The translations under genes were made by a program, and so were the position numbers. The notes beneath the pieces are model-generated. The model was not told the DNA's origin, searched no databases, and saw nothing but the letters and a program-made list of their open reading frames with translations. Shown piece after piece: positions 34,404-45,548 of a stretch of 64,000 nt of DNA. The number at the start of each line of letters is the position of its first letter. Within the stretch, counting starts at the first letter, position 1. Source of the DNA: Triticum aestivum (taxonomy: Eukaryota; Streptophyta; Magnoliopsida; Poales; Poaceae); contig NC_057813.1 in NCBI RefSeq assembly GCF_018294505.1, positions 313,238,900-313,302,899 of the forward strand, in the 5' to 3' direction.

Positions 34404-35220
34404 TTAGCTAGGCATGATGATTTCAATGATGCTCGCATGAAAGATATAGAATTGAAACACAAAGAGAGCATCATGAAGAATATTACTAGCACATTTAAGT
34501 CTAACCCACTTCCTATGGCTAGGGATTTTGTGAGCAAACAACTTATGGGAACAATAATCAACTACCATAGGAATGCAAAACAAGCATAGATTCAAGATTT
34601 TCAACACATAGAGAGGAAACTTGATATTATTGCAATTCCTACAAGCATATATTCCTCCCTCATAATATTTTTCAGTAGCATCATGAATGAATTCAACAAT
34701 ATAACCATCGCATAAAGCACCCTTTTCATGATCTACAAGCATATGATTTTCATTACTCTCCACATAAGCAAATTTCTTCTCATGAATAATAGTGGGAGCA
34801 AACTCAACAAAATAACTATCGTGTGAGGCATAATCCAATGGAAATTTAAAAATCAAGATGACAAGTTTCATTTTTATCATTACTATTTATAGCATACATG
34901 TCATCACAATAATTATCATAGATAGCAACTTTGTTCTCATACTCAATTGGAACCTCTTCTGAAATAGTGGATTCATCACTAAATAAAGTCATGACCTCTC
35001 CAAATCCACTTTCATAATTATCACAACAAGATTCAACACCCTCCAAAATAGTGGGATCATTACTTCCTAAAGTTGACACTCCTCCAAACCCACTTTCATC
35101 AATATAATCATCATAAATAGGAGGCATGCTATCATCATAATAAATTTGATCATCAAAACTTGGGGGACTAAAAATATCATCTTCATCAAACATAGCATCC
35201 CCAAGCTTGTGCCTTTGCAT
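34404..35220 (-). pseudogene. Unrecognised ORF in an Athila-type element (frameshifted)
   Basis: Two minus-strand frames overlap: 34846-35220 (124 codons, acidic; QRHKLGDAMFDEDDIFSPP at the start) and 34404-34880 (158 codons). The second includes a Cys-containing ACRNCNNIKFPLYVLKILNL segment, a hydrophobic stretch (LFCIPMVVDYC) and HRKWVRLKCASNIL. The frame changes near 34850-34880, so one longer protein of about 270 residues was probably split by an indel. I know no domain for it. Its position between the PBS and the LTR in an element without pol makes it a candidate gag-like or accessory ORF. An env-like role is possible but nothing in the sequence proves it. Confidence 0.5.
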
Positions 35221-35502
35221 ATCATAGCATCAGGGATATTCGAGGAATTCATACTAGCAACATTGCAATCATGCTCATCATACAAAGATTTAGTGCCAAA
35301 CATTTTAATGCATTCTTCTTCTTACACTTTGGCACAATTATCGGAATCCTTATTTTCACGAAAGACATTAAAAAGATGAAGCATATGAGGCACCCTCAAT
35401 TCCATTTTTTGTAGTTTTCTTTTATAGAATAAACTAGTGATAAAACAAGAAACAAAAAGTTTCGATTGCAAGATCTAAAGATATACCTTCAAGCACTAAC
35501 CT

Positions 35503-35519
35503 CCCCGGTAACGGCGCCA
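35503..35519 (-). other. Primer-binding site of the Sabrina-like element
   Basis: The minus strand reads TGGCGCCGTTACCGGGG about ten bases inside the LTR end. This is the usual Athila-lineage PBS (tRNA-Asp type). Confidence 0.8.
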
Positions 35520-35529
35520 GAAAAGAGCT

Positions 35530-37156
35530 TGATGTCTACTATGCAACCTTCTTCTTGTAGACGTTGTTGGGCCTCCAAGTGCAGAGGTTTGTAGGACAGT
35601 GGCAAATTTACCTCAAGTGGATGACCTACGGTTTATCAATCCGTGGGAGGCGTAGGATGAATATGGTCTCTCTCAAACAACCCTGCAACCAAATAAGAAA
35701 GTGTCTCTTGTGTCCCCAACACACCCAATACAATTGTAAATTGTACAGGTGCACTAGTTCGGTGAAGAGATGGTGATACAAGTGCAATATGGATGGTAGA
35801 TATAGGTTTTTGTTATCTGAAAATATAAAAAAGCAAGGTAGCAAGTGGTAAAAGTGAGCGTAAACGCTATTGCAATGCTTGGAAACAAGGCCTAGGGTTC
35901 ATACTTTCACTAGTACAAGTTCTCTCAACAATAATAACATAATTGGATCATATAACTATCCCTCAACTTGCAACAAAGAGTCACTCCAAATTCACTAATA
36001 GCGGAGAACAAACGAAGAGATTATTGTAGGGTACGAAACCACCTCAGAGTTATTCCTTCTGATCAATCCATTGGGCTATTCCTATAAGTGCCACAAACAG
36101 CCCTAGAGTTCGTAGTAAAATAACACATTAAGACACATATCAACCAAAACCCTAATGTCACCTAGATACTCCAATGTCACCTCAAGTATCTGTGGGTATG
36201 ATTATACGATATGCATCACACAATCTCAGATTCATCTATTCAACCAACACAAAGAACTTCATAGAGTGCCCCAAAGTTTCTACCACGGAGTCAAGACGAA
36301 AATGTGTGCCAACCCCTATGAATAGATTCCCAAGGTCACGGAACCCGCAGGTTGATCACGAAAACATACATCAAGTGGATCAATAGAATGCCCCATTGTC
36401 ACCACGGGTATCCCACGCAAGACATACATCAAGTGTTCTCAAATCCTTAAATACTGAATCCGATAAGATAACCTCAAAGGGAAAACTCAATTCATTACAA
36501 GAAAGTAGAGGGGGAGAAACATCATAATATCCAAATATAATAGCAAAGCTCGCGGTACATCAAGATCGTGCCAAATCAAGAACACGAGAGAGAGAGAGAG
36601 AGAGAGAGATCAAACACATAGCTACTGGTACATACCCTCAGCCCCGAGGGTGTACTACTCCCTCCTCGTCATGGAGAGCGCCGAGATGATGAAGATGGCC
36701 ACCGGTGATGGATCCCCCCTCCGACAGGGTGCCAGAATGGGGTCTAGATTGGTTTTTGGTGGCTACAGAGCCTTGCGGCGGCAGAACTCCTGATCTAGGT
36801 TTATTTCTGGGTGTTTCTATATTTATAGGAGAGGTTGGCGTTGAGAATAAGTTAGGGGGACCCACGGAGAGTCCACGAGGCACAGGGGCGCGCCCCACGA
36901 GGGGCACCCTCCACCCTTGTGGGGCCCATGGGCATCCCCTCCGTTAACTCTTTGTTCCAGTATTTTTTATATTTTCCAGAAAAAATCTCCATTGTTCGAG
37001 AACTTTTATTTATGCACAAAAACAACACCATGGTAGTTCTGCTGAAAACAACGTCAATCTGGGTTAGTTCTAACAAAATCATACCAAAATCATGTAGAAA
37101 TATTATAAACATGGCATGAATACATAAAAAATTATAGATACGTTGGAGACGTATCA
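35530..37156 (-). repeat. Sabrina-like 5' LTR (1,627 bp)
   Basis: On the minus strand it starts TGATACGTCTCCAACGTATC and ends GTAGACATCA. A (GA)n tract is at 36586-36609 and a GC-rich transcription-start-like region is near 36640-36930. The next bases, gatgggcgg, are outside the element. Confidence 0.85.
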
Positions 37157-37527
37157 GATGGGCGGACGGAGGAGGGTGTGGGGCTTCACGGGTTTTTGCA
37201 GCCTCAATGTACGAATGGGGCGGAGGGAATTGGAGGGGGGAGCCATGGCTTAGGGACGCTCTTCTCCAAAATGTGGGGTAAGTTATGAAAGTAGCCCCAC
37301 CGATTTGAACTAGGTGGTTCTTTCAGTTCAGGGGTATCATGGGAATTTCACGTGTCGTGATTTCGCAGGAGGTGGGAGTTTTCGCGCGCGTTGTAATTTT
37401 GGGATAGCAAGGCACGGGTTGAGATGGGGGGAATTTTAGGAGCACAACGAGACAAAGATATATCTCCAAATTTCTGGATAACAAGGCGTGGGTTGAAATT
37501 TCCGGACAAGCCTAACGTGTATACTAT
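37157..37527. other. Unassigned sequence
   Basis: This is G-rich sequence right of the Sabrina-like element. It has no convincing reading frame and no repeat I recognise. Confidence 0.4.
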
Positions 37528-37748
37528 GGGTGTGTTTGGTTTGTTCCCAAGGTTGCCCCACCAAAGCATTGGCTAGCTATTTTTTTGGTTGCCCATGATT
37601 TGGACAACATTTGCAAGAAAAGTGAACTAGAGTTGGCTAGAGTTCATTGGCATGCCAAAAAATTGGCAACCATCCAAACAAAGACCAATCTTTGGGTCAT
37701 GACCAAAATTTTGGTAAGGTGCACTTTGGCCACAATCCAAACACACCC
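37528..37748. mobile_element. MITE with GGGTGTGTTTGG termini (221 bp)
   Basis: The left end is gggtgtgtttggtttg and the right end is caatccaaacacaccc, an inverted repeat of about 14 bases. Flanking tat on both sides may be a 3-bp target duplication. The termini are typical of small grass PIF/Harbinger- or hAT-type elements. No coding. Confidence 0.7.
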
Positions 37749-37994
37749 TATATCAAATCAATTCGCACTTCCCTCGATGAAAAAAAAGAAATCAATTTGC
37801 ACCACACAAGACAGTCTAGTCCCGTGTACTGTGCCAAATCAATTCGCACTACAAATGCCATTTAAAACTTTGAATCCATGCTATGTTCAATTAAAATATT
37901 CCGCTACGTGTATAATGCATGCAACATGCTACTCAAATGAATGTTTTAGTGCATTCCAAACGTATATACTACCGCTTCAATATGAACTAAATTT

Positions 37995-38112
37995 GAATTT
38001 GTTTCTCTGTTTGAATAAGATCTACAATCATGTTGTTGTCAAGTTAAACCATTTGAATTCATTTCTCTATTTTAATAAGGTCTACAATCATCATTATTGT
38101 CAAGTTAAACCA
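37995..38112. repeat. 60-bp duplication, two copies
   Basis: Text beginning gaatttgtttctctgttt (37995) recurs as gaattcatttctctattt (38055), both ending in caagttaaaccat. The region is AT-rich and non-coding. Confidence 0.75.
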
Positions 38113-38347
38113 TCATTTGTATATTATCTTCACAGCACACCACATGATTACTATCGAGTTAGATATGAACTATGCATACTATATGAACTCGAACTTGATT
38201 TTTTGAATCCACTTTATGTTGATTTCAAATCATAGTACAATTCAAGCTCTAGCTAGATCTTCATAATCTAAACCATGTCTTATATGTATAATGTGTTTAT
38301 CACATAATGTATGGTGCCCCGCCCCCTATGCCTACAAGTATTTAGAT

Positions 38348-38560
38348 GTGAGTTGCAAAAGCCACACATTATCTCAAATTCAAATAAAATGTGAGATTGT
38401 TCGATATATAGTATGGCTTAGGTTGTTTGATATTTAGTTGTGAGCTGCAAACGCCACACATTATCACAAAGTCAAATAAAATGTGAGATTGTTCGATATA
38501 TAGTATGGTTTAGATTGTTTGATATTTAGCTGTGAGTTGCAAACGGCATGCATTATCACA
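38348..38560. repeat. 92-bp tandem repeat, about 2.3 copies
   Basis: Gtgagttgcaaa-type words begin units at 38348, 38440 and 38532. Within the units gtgagattgttcgatatat is repeated exactly. Confidence 0.85.
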
Positions 38561-38749
38561 TTATGGTATAACATGTCCAAAACCACACCACGCGTATCAC
38601 CGCTATATTCATGCATGCATAGGTTTATAACACTATGATCTCTTATTCAAATAGATGAATCCACTTTCATATCGAATTATGATCATTGTTAGTCTCTTAC
38701 ACCCACACAATCCTCTAACCTTTGTAGCTAGCACTAACTTTCTCTCGTG

Positions 38750-39830
38750 CATGCACACGCCCTCCTCGCCCTCCCCCTCCCTCAGCAGTCTATCCATCGC
38801 ACACATTCATTTTATTTTCTTTAGGTCGTTCTCCCACGATCTCCACAACTCCTTTCTGACACACACCGATCGGTAAATCTCTCCAGTGATGTCCGCCTAC
38901 CACATACACACGCAGTTTCCATCTCCTCCTTTCCGTGTCCATGCTTTGTGTCCCTCATACGGTCCCACACACGTGTAAACCTCGCCCATCTTTTCATTGA
39001 TCTCACAATCACACACTCCTCCCCCTATCTAGCTAGTAGGCCTCTAGCACCACCTCCTAGCTCCATCTCTCTCTATATCCGTATCTCTGGGACTTATTTA
39101 CCTCTAACAAATGGATGTACACTGACCGATCTCCCGCTATGCACATAGCTAGCTAGGTCATTTATAACTCGTTTCCCCAACACGCTGATCGATCTACCTC
39201 ATTAGTTATGTCTCTCCCTTCCTTCGACACACAACAGTTGATCTACTGATATAGTTTGGTCTTCTTACCAAACATATGGTCCCCCTTCATCATCCATGCA
39301 AGCCTCCCGACACATCTATCACGCACACGCACACACAGAAACACATTCCCACTCTTCTTGATAATTTGCAGTTGTACCCTCAGTTTGTCTAGTAGGTCTC
39401 TCCCACCATCTTCGAGAAGCAACTCCACCACTCCTCCGGCACTCTACCTCTCTCTCTTCCCCCCTCTCTCTATCCCAACCTATTTCCCGTCCTTCATTTA
39501 TGTATGGATGTCGACCAATCTCCCTCAAGACATAGCTAGGTCTCTCCTTCTCAACACATATACGAGTCGATCTGACTCTCTAGTTAGGTCTCTGCCTCCC
39601 CCTCCCCCCCCCCACACACACACCGATACATCCAGCGCTCTAGTCATGTCTCCCTGCCATACACAAACTTGCCATGAGCCCTCTGATGTTTCGGTAGGTC
39701 AGTCGCCCTATATCTTTGACGTGCACACACACAGTTTCGCTGGCTCTCTTCATCGATCACGCACCCACACACTTGATCCTCTCTTCGGCTCTATCGATAT
39801 CTATGACCCCTCCCTCTCTTCCCGTGGATA
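38750..39830. repeat. Degenerate CT-rich minisatellite-like array
   Basis: Words such as taggtctctcc, cacacacac and ccgatctctcc or gatcgatct recur at intervals of roughly 60 to 85 bases across more than 1 kb. The units are strongly diverged and I could not align them as an exact array. Several plus-strand frames through it are Ser/Pro/Thr-rich artefacts. Confidence 0.55.
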
Positions 39831-40033
39831 GCCCCCTCTATGTATGATATATATAGGCCTCTATTTCACATACGTTGCATGTGTCAAATTTTTGTTTGAG
39901 ATATCATCGACACATATTCCCACAAATACATTCACGAAATCACCCCCATAACAAAAAACACTCACGAACGCACACGCCATCTCTCTAGGTTTGTATCTCT
40001 CTCACACACACCCATGTAGGTGGGGGACGTGCA

Positions 40034-40240
40034 CGAAGAGAAGAGGTGCACACACGACGCACGTACTCCCATCTCTTTCCCAACCACACCCGCGCGACTA
40101 CACGGTGGATCATTTCTGTACGAAAAGGCAGCCCACATGGTAATTTGACACGTGTACTGGTTGTCCACTTGATGGAGGATCGTGTACCATGGGTGAACAA
40201 ACAAATTGTGACTTGACGCGTTATTTAAAAAAGAAGCAAA
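40034..40240 (+). promoter_or_regulatory. Promoter-like module, copy A
   Basis: It shares the ordered words cgaagagaagaggtgcac, ccaaccacac, catttctgta, gcagcccac, aatttgacacgtgt and gatcgtgtaccatgggtgaac with copies B and D. It includes an acacgtgt (E-box/ABRE-like) word. No downstream gene is apparent. Confidence 0.6.
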
Positions 40241-40304
40241 CCATGTGGGGCCTACCTTAGTGGCAATGAGATGCTCTGTATTACATTTGATGTGTCCCGT
40301 AGAA

Positions 40305-40445
40305 CGAGGACATGCTTGCTTAGTACGCCCTCTTCCCCGCCCACGGCGGTGTGGCTCGCAGAGTCGCAGGACGAGGAGAAGCTTTGCTTACTACGCCTAT
40401 GCCCGCTCCCTCGCCCACACGCGCGGTGGCTCGCAGGACGAGGAG
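40305..40445. repeat. About 68-bp imperfect duplication
   Basis: The sequence cttgcttagtacgccctctt with ggctcgcag and gacgaggagaag is followed by a second copy (ctttgcttactacgcctatg with ggctcgcaggacgaggagaa). Confidence 0.7.
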
Positions 40446-40451
40446 AAAATT

Positions 40452-40650
40452 TTACTACTCCCTCCATTAGACATATATACAGTCCTCGTCCCTACCTTGG
40501 TTAGAGATATTATCATATTGTTTAAAATATATGTCTTTTAGCAGATTTCAATATGAACTACTAGTACATACTCCAAATTTTTTTACCCTGATGTATATAG
40601 ACATATTTTAGTGTAGATTCACTCATTTTGCTCCATATGTAGTCCATATT
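40452..40650. mobile_element. Stowaway-like MITE, degraded
   Basis: The left end is tactccctccattagacat. The interior has atgtatatagacatattttag and gattcactcattttgctcc, phrases I know from Triticeae Stowaway elements. The right terminus is eroded. Confidence 0.6.
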
Positions 40651-40659
40651 GAAACAGAT

Positions 40660-41190
40660 GTAGTAGTACGCACTCTCCCTCGCCCCTCGATCCTCAACCC
40701 TCGACCCTTGCCCACGTGGTGGACGTGCAACAATTCATTCAGTCTCAGATATCCAGAACCATATTCTGTAGTACCATTATTGCTCGACTTCCCAAAGAGG
40801 CAAAGAGCCAAGCGCAAGGTTAATATTTTTGAGATGCCAAGCGCAAGGTTTATAGGAGAACAAGTAGTACTAGTACTAGTAGTACGTACCAGTGGTATGT
40901 ACTGTATGAGGAAGAAGGAAACAAGAATGTATGTTTTGCGTGATAGTCTCTTCTTACAGGACGTACTAGACCTAGTGGACCTCATTGTTGCAATGGGAGT
41001 ACTATCATAGATGGCACGATTCAGAGTGGTGAGCAGCGGGAATAATTCAGAGCTGCTTAGTCTTAAACCCAATGAAGAAGTCCCATCGAAAGGAATAGCC
41101 ATCCCCTACACGTGATTCTATGTAAAATGAGTAAATGAGACAAAAAGAGAAAGAGATAAAGTAAAAAATCACCATCCTTAGAGCCAGCCC
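40660..41190. other. Unassigned sequence
   Basis: A minus-strand frame of 159 codons (40623-41102) crosses it but has no recognisable domain and overlaps the MITE, so I do not call it a gene. The short phrase gccaagcgcaaggtt is duplicated near 40808 and 40839. Confidence 0.4.
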
Positions 41191-41194
41191 TATT

Positions 41195-41466
41195 CTATCA
41201 GTGAATGATATTTCTACGTCGTGATTGACATGGCTATATTATTAACCATACTAGGGGGGGGGGTAGAAGCGGATTTATATTTATTTGCGGAGGTAGCAGC
41301 GGATGGATATTCAACAAGGAGTGAAATGATAGCTGCTTCCTTGGTCAAACATAGAGAAAGGTGGGCCTCGTGATTTGATGACTTATTAGTCATTATTACT
41401 GCCTATACTCTTTGCACATATAATAACACATGGTAGAGTAGCGGGCTATACTTTTAATAGCCATGC
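41195..41466. mobile_element. Possible MITE (GAGC termini)
   Basis: The left edge (gagccagccctattctatcagt) and the reverse complement of the right edge (gagcatggctattaaaagta) resemble each other, and ggctata words lie inside both ends. The borders are weak. Confidence 0.35.
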
Positions 41467-41467
41467 T

Positions 41468-42050
41468 CGAAGAGAAGAGGTGCACGCACCCACGCATATA
41501 GTACTAGTAGCACTCTTTGCGTCTTTTGCTTCTTCCCCAACCACACACATGACATGGTGGAGCTCATTTCTGTATGATGATGCAGCCCACGTGATAATTT
41601 GACGTGTCTAGTAGTAGTTACTCACTTAGTGGAGGGTCGAGAACTACACATGAATGGTGCCGCGTCATTTATAAATAAAGTTTTTTTTCTTCAGTCACAC
41701 GTATGCAATATAAATAGGTTCATATGGAGAGAAAAAGAAACCGCTCCACTATATACATAGCTAGGACAAGCCTACACGGTTGCTTGCTGGGGTTGCTCTC
41801 TTCACACTCTCTCGCACAAAATGACAGTGGCCACATCTCTAACATTTGGGTGGATCATGTCTACCGGGGGAAGGGGTGGATGCTTTGTGTAGATGCGGTT
41901 GCCATCGCCAACGGCGAAAACTCATTGTCGGTGCGCCCCGATCAAGGGTCCCCGCTGTTCTCTCTCACAAAGCCGGTGCGGTTTCCTTCGTCCCTTGCTC
42001 AGTGCCGCGACATGGGCAGTTGCCGCCTCCCCCCCCCCCTTTAAGCTACC
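41468..42050 (+). promoter_or_regulatory. Promoter-like module, copy B, with TATA box and leader
   Basis: It has the same word order as copy A at 41468-41690 and continues with tataaata (41709-41716), catatggagagaaaaagaaaccgc, ctatatac and ttcacactctctcgcaca. This resembles a plant core promoter and 5' leader. The next kilobase has an open frame (41724-42044) with no recognised domain. I infer a decayed gene copy. Confidence 0.5.
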
Positions 42051-42421
42051 TACATCCTGACATCCATCAGGTTCAACTTCCTCTATAGCCGGCTTGCACC
42101 ACTGCCCCAGCTGCCCACATCACTCCATGTGGATATTTCTCTACTTCTTTGCCCCGCACACGCCTCTACTAGCTTCTACTGTATTTGTGATGATTTTATG
42201 TCTCATCAACTAGTCCCACTAGTCTTATTCTAATCACGCTTCTTCAATTTCTTTGCCACAGGGATGCTCAGCTCGATTTTAGTGAAACCGCACAAAATGA
42301 TCCGATGGTCAAAGGGTTGCAAACCTCACTTCTTTAGAAGGTTAAACATCCCCAGCAAATTAAAGCCTGGTTAAGGTTTAGGGTTCAAGGCCTAGGGACT
42401 GCGTGGATCGCTTTTTCTTTT

Positions 42422-42521
42422 GTTGTCTCTATTCCAATATAAGTGTCAACTTTAGTAGTACTAGTACAACTTTGTACTAAAGTTTGCATAAAGTTGAGAC
42501 ACTTATTTGGAACGAAGGGAG
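42422..42521. mobile_element. Stowaway-type MITE, about 100 bp
   Basis: The right half reads gttgagacacttatttgg then aacgaagggag and TA. The left half (ttccaatataagtgtcaac) is its inverted partner. The middle ctagtacaactttgtactaa forms the hairpin loop. It matches the small Icarus-like group in appearance. Confidence 0.8.
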
Positions 42522-42539
42522 TACATATTGGCTATGATC

Positions 42540-43390
42540 TGTCAATCATTTAGATGCAATAGCATGCATGTTAGTCTCCTTTGTATTTGATGGAATGTTG
42601 CAACGAGGCAACCTTAGACGTAAGATACATGAATCAGAAGCTGAAAGCTTCATAGCATTGTACAAATTTATCTCGCTGAGAAATTACTGTACATACTACT
42701 ATGTACTAAAGAGTTAGGTGTCGCACGGTGTCCAGAAAATATGGTGATAGTGTGAGGTGGGCCATGTAATCACCGAGCTTGCGTGCTTTCACTGCTTTCA
42801 CACTCCTCCGCTGTAAGAATGGAGAAAATTGTAAAGAGTGGAGACGGTCTACCTCCTTTCGCCGAAACGTGGGACATCCAGCATCCGGTGCATGTGTCAT
42901 GGACCAAAGTAATGTGTAAAGTGCAACTGAGACTCAACACGATCGTACCACCTCAGTAATAATGACCAATGAGTCGTTAAATCACATAGACTCGGCAGTA
43001 AGTTGGATGGATGAAGCAACCATCACTCTTGAATCTGCTTCTCCCTTTAACACAGGCGCCTCCCAGAGGTTGCGTCCGCTCTGCCTGGGCATGAATGCGG
43101 CACCGATTCTTTGGAGCGGCGATGATCGTTTCGGGCGGGAAGCGCGCATGGGCGATTGAGGGGCTTTGGGTGGGCTAGGATGGTCAGGAGCGGGCGTGGC
43201 AGCTGTCCCTACCGGACGCCCAGAAACGAGAGGATGCACTGACTCTCGCGGCTAAATCGTAGTACTACACAACATCTCTCTGTAGGAGTAGGTTGATGTG
43301 TCGCTCTCTCTAACACACACACACGCACACACACACACACAGGTTCATAGAATAGGAATATCGTGAGTGGGAAGCCACAGGAAGTGATAT
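42540..43390. other. Unassigned sequence
   Basis: I see no repeat or gene I can name. A (CA)n run is at 43314-43340. Confidence 0.4.
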
Positions 43391-43392
43391 AA

Positions 43393-43782
43393 ATGGAGTA
43401 CGTACAAGAAGAGAAGAGGTACACGCATGTCCGTCGGAGCCTCGCACCACAACACGAAGATGGCAATGCCTCCATGTCGTGTGCAGGTACTGAATCCGCC
43501 TCTAGCCACTCAGATCTATCCCATCGGTGGATCGCCGGCAAAGACACGACCGATCACCATCTGGGCTCAGCCCTGGCCCAGCGGCTAGTCGGTTCACCAT
43601 TGCCACTCATAAAGTGCGATGGCTGCCCGCGACAGGTCCTGCACCGCATTTCAACCATGCCACAACATCCCAGATGGGTGTTCATCAAGTGCAAAAATGA
43701 TAAGGTGCATAGTACTTCTTTTGATTGGTTCAAGTTTGCTAGATGCCTGATGATGTGTTACAGAATGCCTGCTATGTGCTAA
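43393..43782 (+). pseudogene. GRF-type zinc-finger exon remnant
   Basis: A 129-codon plus-strand frame contains, from residue 68, SPLPLIKCDGCPRQVL and then PRWVFIKCKND and FDW. This pattern, C75-x2-C78, then F97 and C100, then an aromatic W112, is that of the GRF zinc finger found in many grass proteins. The fourth cysteine expected just before the F-x-W is absent (the text reads HSTSFDW), so the metal site is broken. Downstream, ctcttttgcag at about 43817-43827 looks like an intron acceptor. The upstream part (residues 1-60) is unrecognised and the start codon is a guess; the sequence cgtacaagaagagaagaggt at 43401 resembles the start of modules A and B. I infer a gene fragment, perhaps carried by a transposon. 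Confidence 0.6.
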
Positions 43783-43799
43783 ATTTATTATTCTTGGTA

Positions 43800-44445
43800 A
43801 CGTAAGGATATTTCTCTCTTTTGCAGATGTGGAATATTTGTTAGCTAGCTACCACTATCTTTATTCGCTCTATGCAGATATATTTCCCCCTATCAGATTA
43901 TGTCAATTAGCTAACGAAAAAAATCACAATTTTATGAGGATGACTCTTTCTATATGATAGTAACTCGAGTATAGCACTGGTATTTTTTTCCCAAATAGTT
44001 ATGGTTACCATTTTGTTTTATATGGGATCCATATAATATTTTCAGCAGCATTAATACTGAATTGGAGGGAAGAACAACTTGGCACACTAAGGGTTTTTAT
44101 TTTTGTCATTTGAGAGCTTCAAGTCACGGTTCTGTCATTCAAGCTTTGAGGTTTCTGATTGATTTCAGGAAGAACATTTAGGGAGTGCTAAATTCTACCT
44201 ATGCATGTACAAAATTTCAACAAATGCAATAATACACATTTTATGTCATGTCATACAATAAATCGATAAATGTTGTATCTAAATGTGGTCTAGATTGTAA
44301 CAACTTATGTGAACGTCGAAATGGTTGAGATGATGTTATGAAACTAAAACCTTTCAGGTTAACTTTAGGCAATGAAAGGAAATATCAATTGCTAATTTAT
44401 TAGTGTATTCATGTTCCACACAACCCAAGTCTCATCTAAACATAT
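43800..44445. other. Unassigned AT-rich sequence
   Basis: I see nothing I can name; it may be intron and flank of the GRF fragment. Confidence 0.35.
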
Positions 44446-44450
44446 TGCCA

Positions 44451-44485
44451 CAAATTCCCACAGCAATGCGCGGGGAATTGTCTAG
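44451..44485 (+). mobile_element. Probable Helitron 3' terminus
   Basis: The text attcccacagcaatgcgcg followed by gggaattgtctag and T has an imperfect GC hairpin, a short spacer and a CTAG end before T. Grass Helitrons typically end in this way (hairpin, then CTRR, inserted before T). The 5' end (TC) could not be located. Confidence 0.5.
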
Positions 44486-45118
44486 TTTGGTAGATGCTCG
44501 TGCACTCCTTGCTAGAAATAGAGGCTAGAGATGAGACTAGATATGATATTAGATGTGAAGCAAGGTCTAGATCTTTAGAATCAAAGAAGAAATAAGTGTG
44601 CAAGCTCGAGAAGCCACAAATCAACAATGAAGACATAGATAAGATATTAATACAATTAGTGGGAGTAGTTATGGAAATTGGATATCTTTGGAAATGTATA
44701 ATTGTGGTTCTTGTTTCCTTTGGTCTTGCTCTCCTAGCAAAGAATTGGTGAATGTACTTCCCTGTATCAAAATGTCGTTGATGAAATAAAGAAATGTGCT
44801 GGAAAATAAATGTGTTCACATCCAAGGTGCATTAAATTGATGCATGCAAGGATTAAAAGAAACCAACCAGTGAATGTAACCATTCCTACTCAATTAGTGG
44901 TCGTCCATGAATATATTGTAATTAATGCAAATTAAAGTTTGAGTAATTTTGTAAACTATGAGATGGAGTACTACATTTCTCCATTCGTCATTTGCCTTGG
45001 TTGATGAGATTTCAAATTTATGCCCTATTAACCGGAAAGTAGTGAGTAGTTTAAAATTTTGGTCAAACTTTGAAACAAATATATATAACGTGGCGTAAAA
45101 ACTTGGACTGAGGTAGTA
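44486..45118. other. Unassigned sequence
   Basis: AT-rich with no reading frame of interest; a 129-codon minus-strand frame (44436-44825) overlaps the Helitron end and has no domain. Confidence 0.35.
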
Positions 45119-45537
45119 CTCCCTCCGCTTGGTGTTAAGCCAACTTACAAAAATCAGATATTCCCAAAATGTTTAGGCATCGTCCATTAACTTTGCATCT
45201 CAATCTCCTCCTAGCCTCGTTGCTAGCGACCGTTACTTACTCTGCCTTGTTATCTCCCCCGGACACCCAATGCCTGGAGCGCAACTACGCGTTGATTAGT
45301 CAAGGAATCGAAGTCAGCTTGCATGCGAGTTAGTACGTGGTCCTGCATGGTAGCTAAAACGGCATCTCTTAATTGTTGTGATTAATTGTTGCGTTTAGAG
45401 AGAGAGAGACAGAGAGAGAGAGAGATCATGGCTTTGATTGGAGAAGGACCAGTCAAGTTTCTCCTTCTCCTCCAATCTTCTTGCACCTTGGTCCCGCTGC
45501 ACCTTCTAATGTGACTTATACACCTAGAAGGAGGGAG
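45119..45537. mobile_element. Stowaway-type MITE (419 bp)
   Basis: The left end is TA then ctccctccgcttggtgt; the right end is cacctagaaggagggag then TA. The outer 8 bases are perfect inverted repeats and the TA target duplication is present on both sides. A (GA)n run is at 45398-45425. Confidence 0.7.
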
Positions 45538-45548
45538 TAGTACGAGAT

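Larger units (their letters stand above)
32317..37156 (-). mobile_element. Athila-type (Sabrina-like) Gypsy element, minus strand, internally deleted
   Basis: The right LTR (35530-37156) is complete with TGATGTCTAC...GACGTATCA ends. A PBS (TGGCGCCGTTACCGGGG on the minus strand) lies next to it. The left copy of the LTR (32317 to about 32849) matches only the first 530 bases of the right one, then runs into internal sequence; the other part of that LTR and the polypurine tract are deleted. No RT or integrase is present, so it is either non-autonomous or has lost pol. Confidence 0.8.

Noticed and set aside
37585..38235. 216-codon plus-strand frame
   Set aside because: It starts inside a MITE and runs through AT-rich duplicated sequence; the protein has no recognisable domain.
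38348..38560. Possible CRISPR-like array
   Set aside because: The units are contiguous tandem repeats without unique spacers, and the genome is clearly plant.
39256..39831. 191-codon plus-strand frame rich in Ser, Pro and Thr
   Set aside because: It is a translation of the CT-rich degenerate repeat array.
40623..41102. 159-codon minus-strand frame
   Set aside because: It overlaps a Stowaway-like MITE and has no domain or codon pattern that supports a gene.
44436..44825. 129-codon minus-strand frame
   Set aside because: It crosses the probable Helitron end and shows no domain; its composition is that of AT-rich non-coding DNA.
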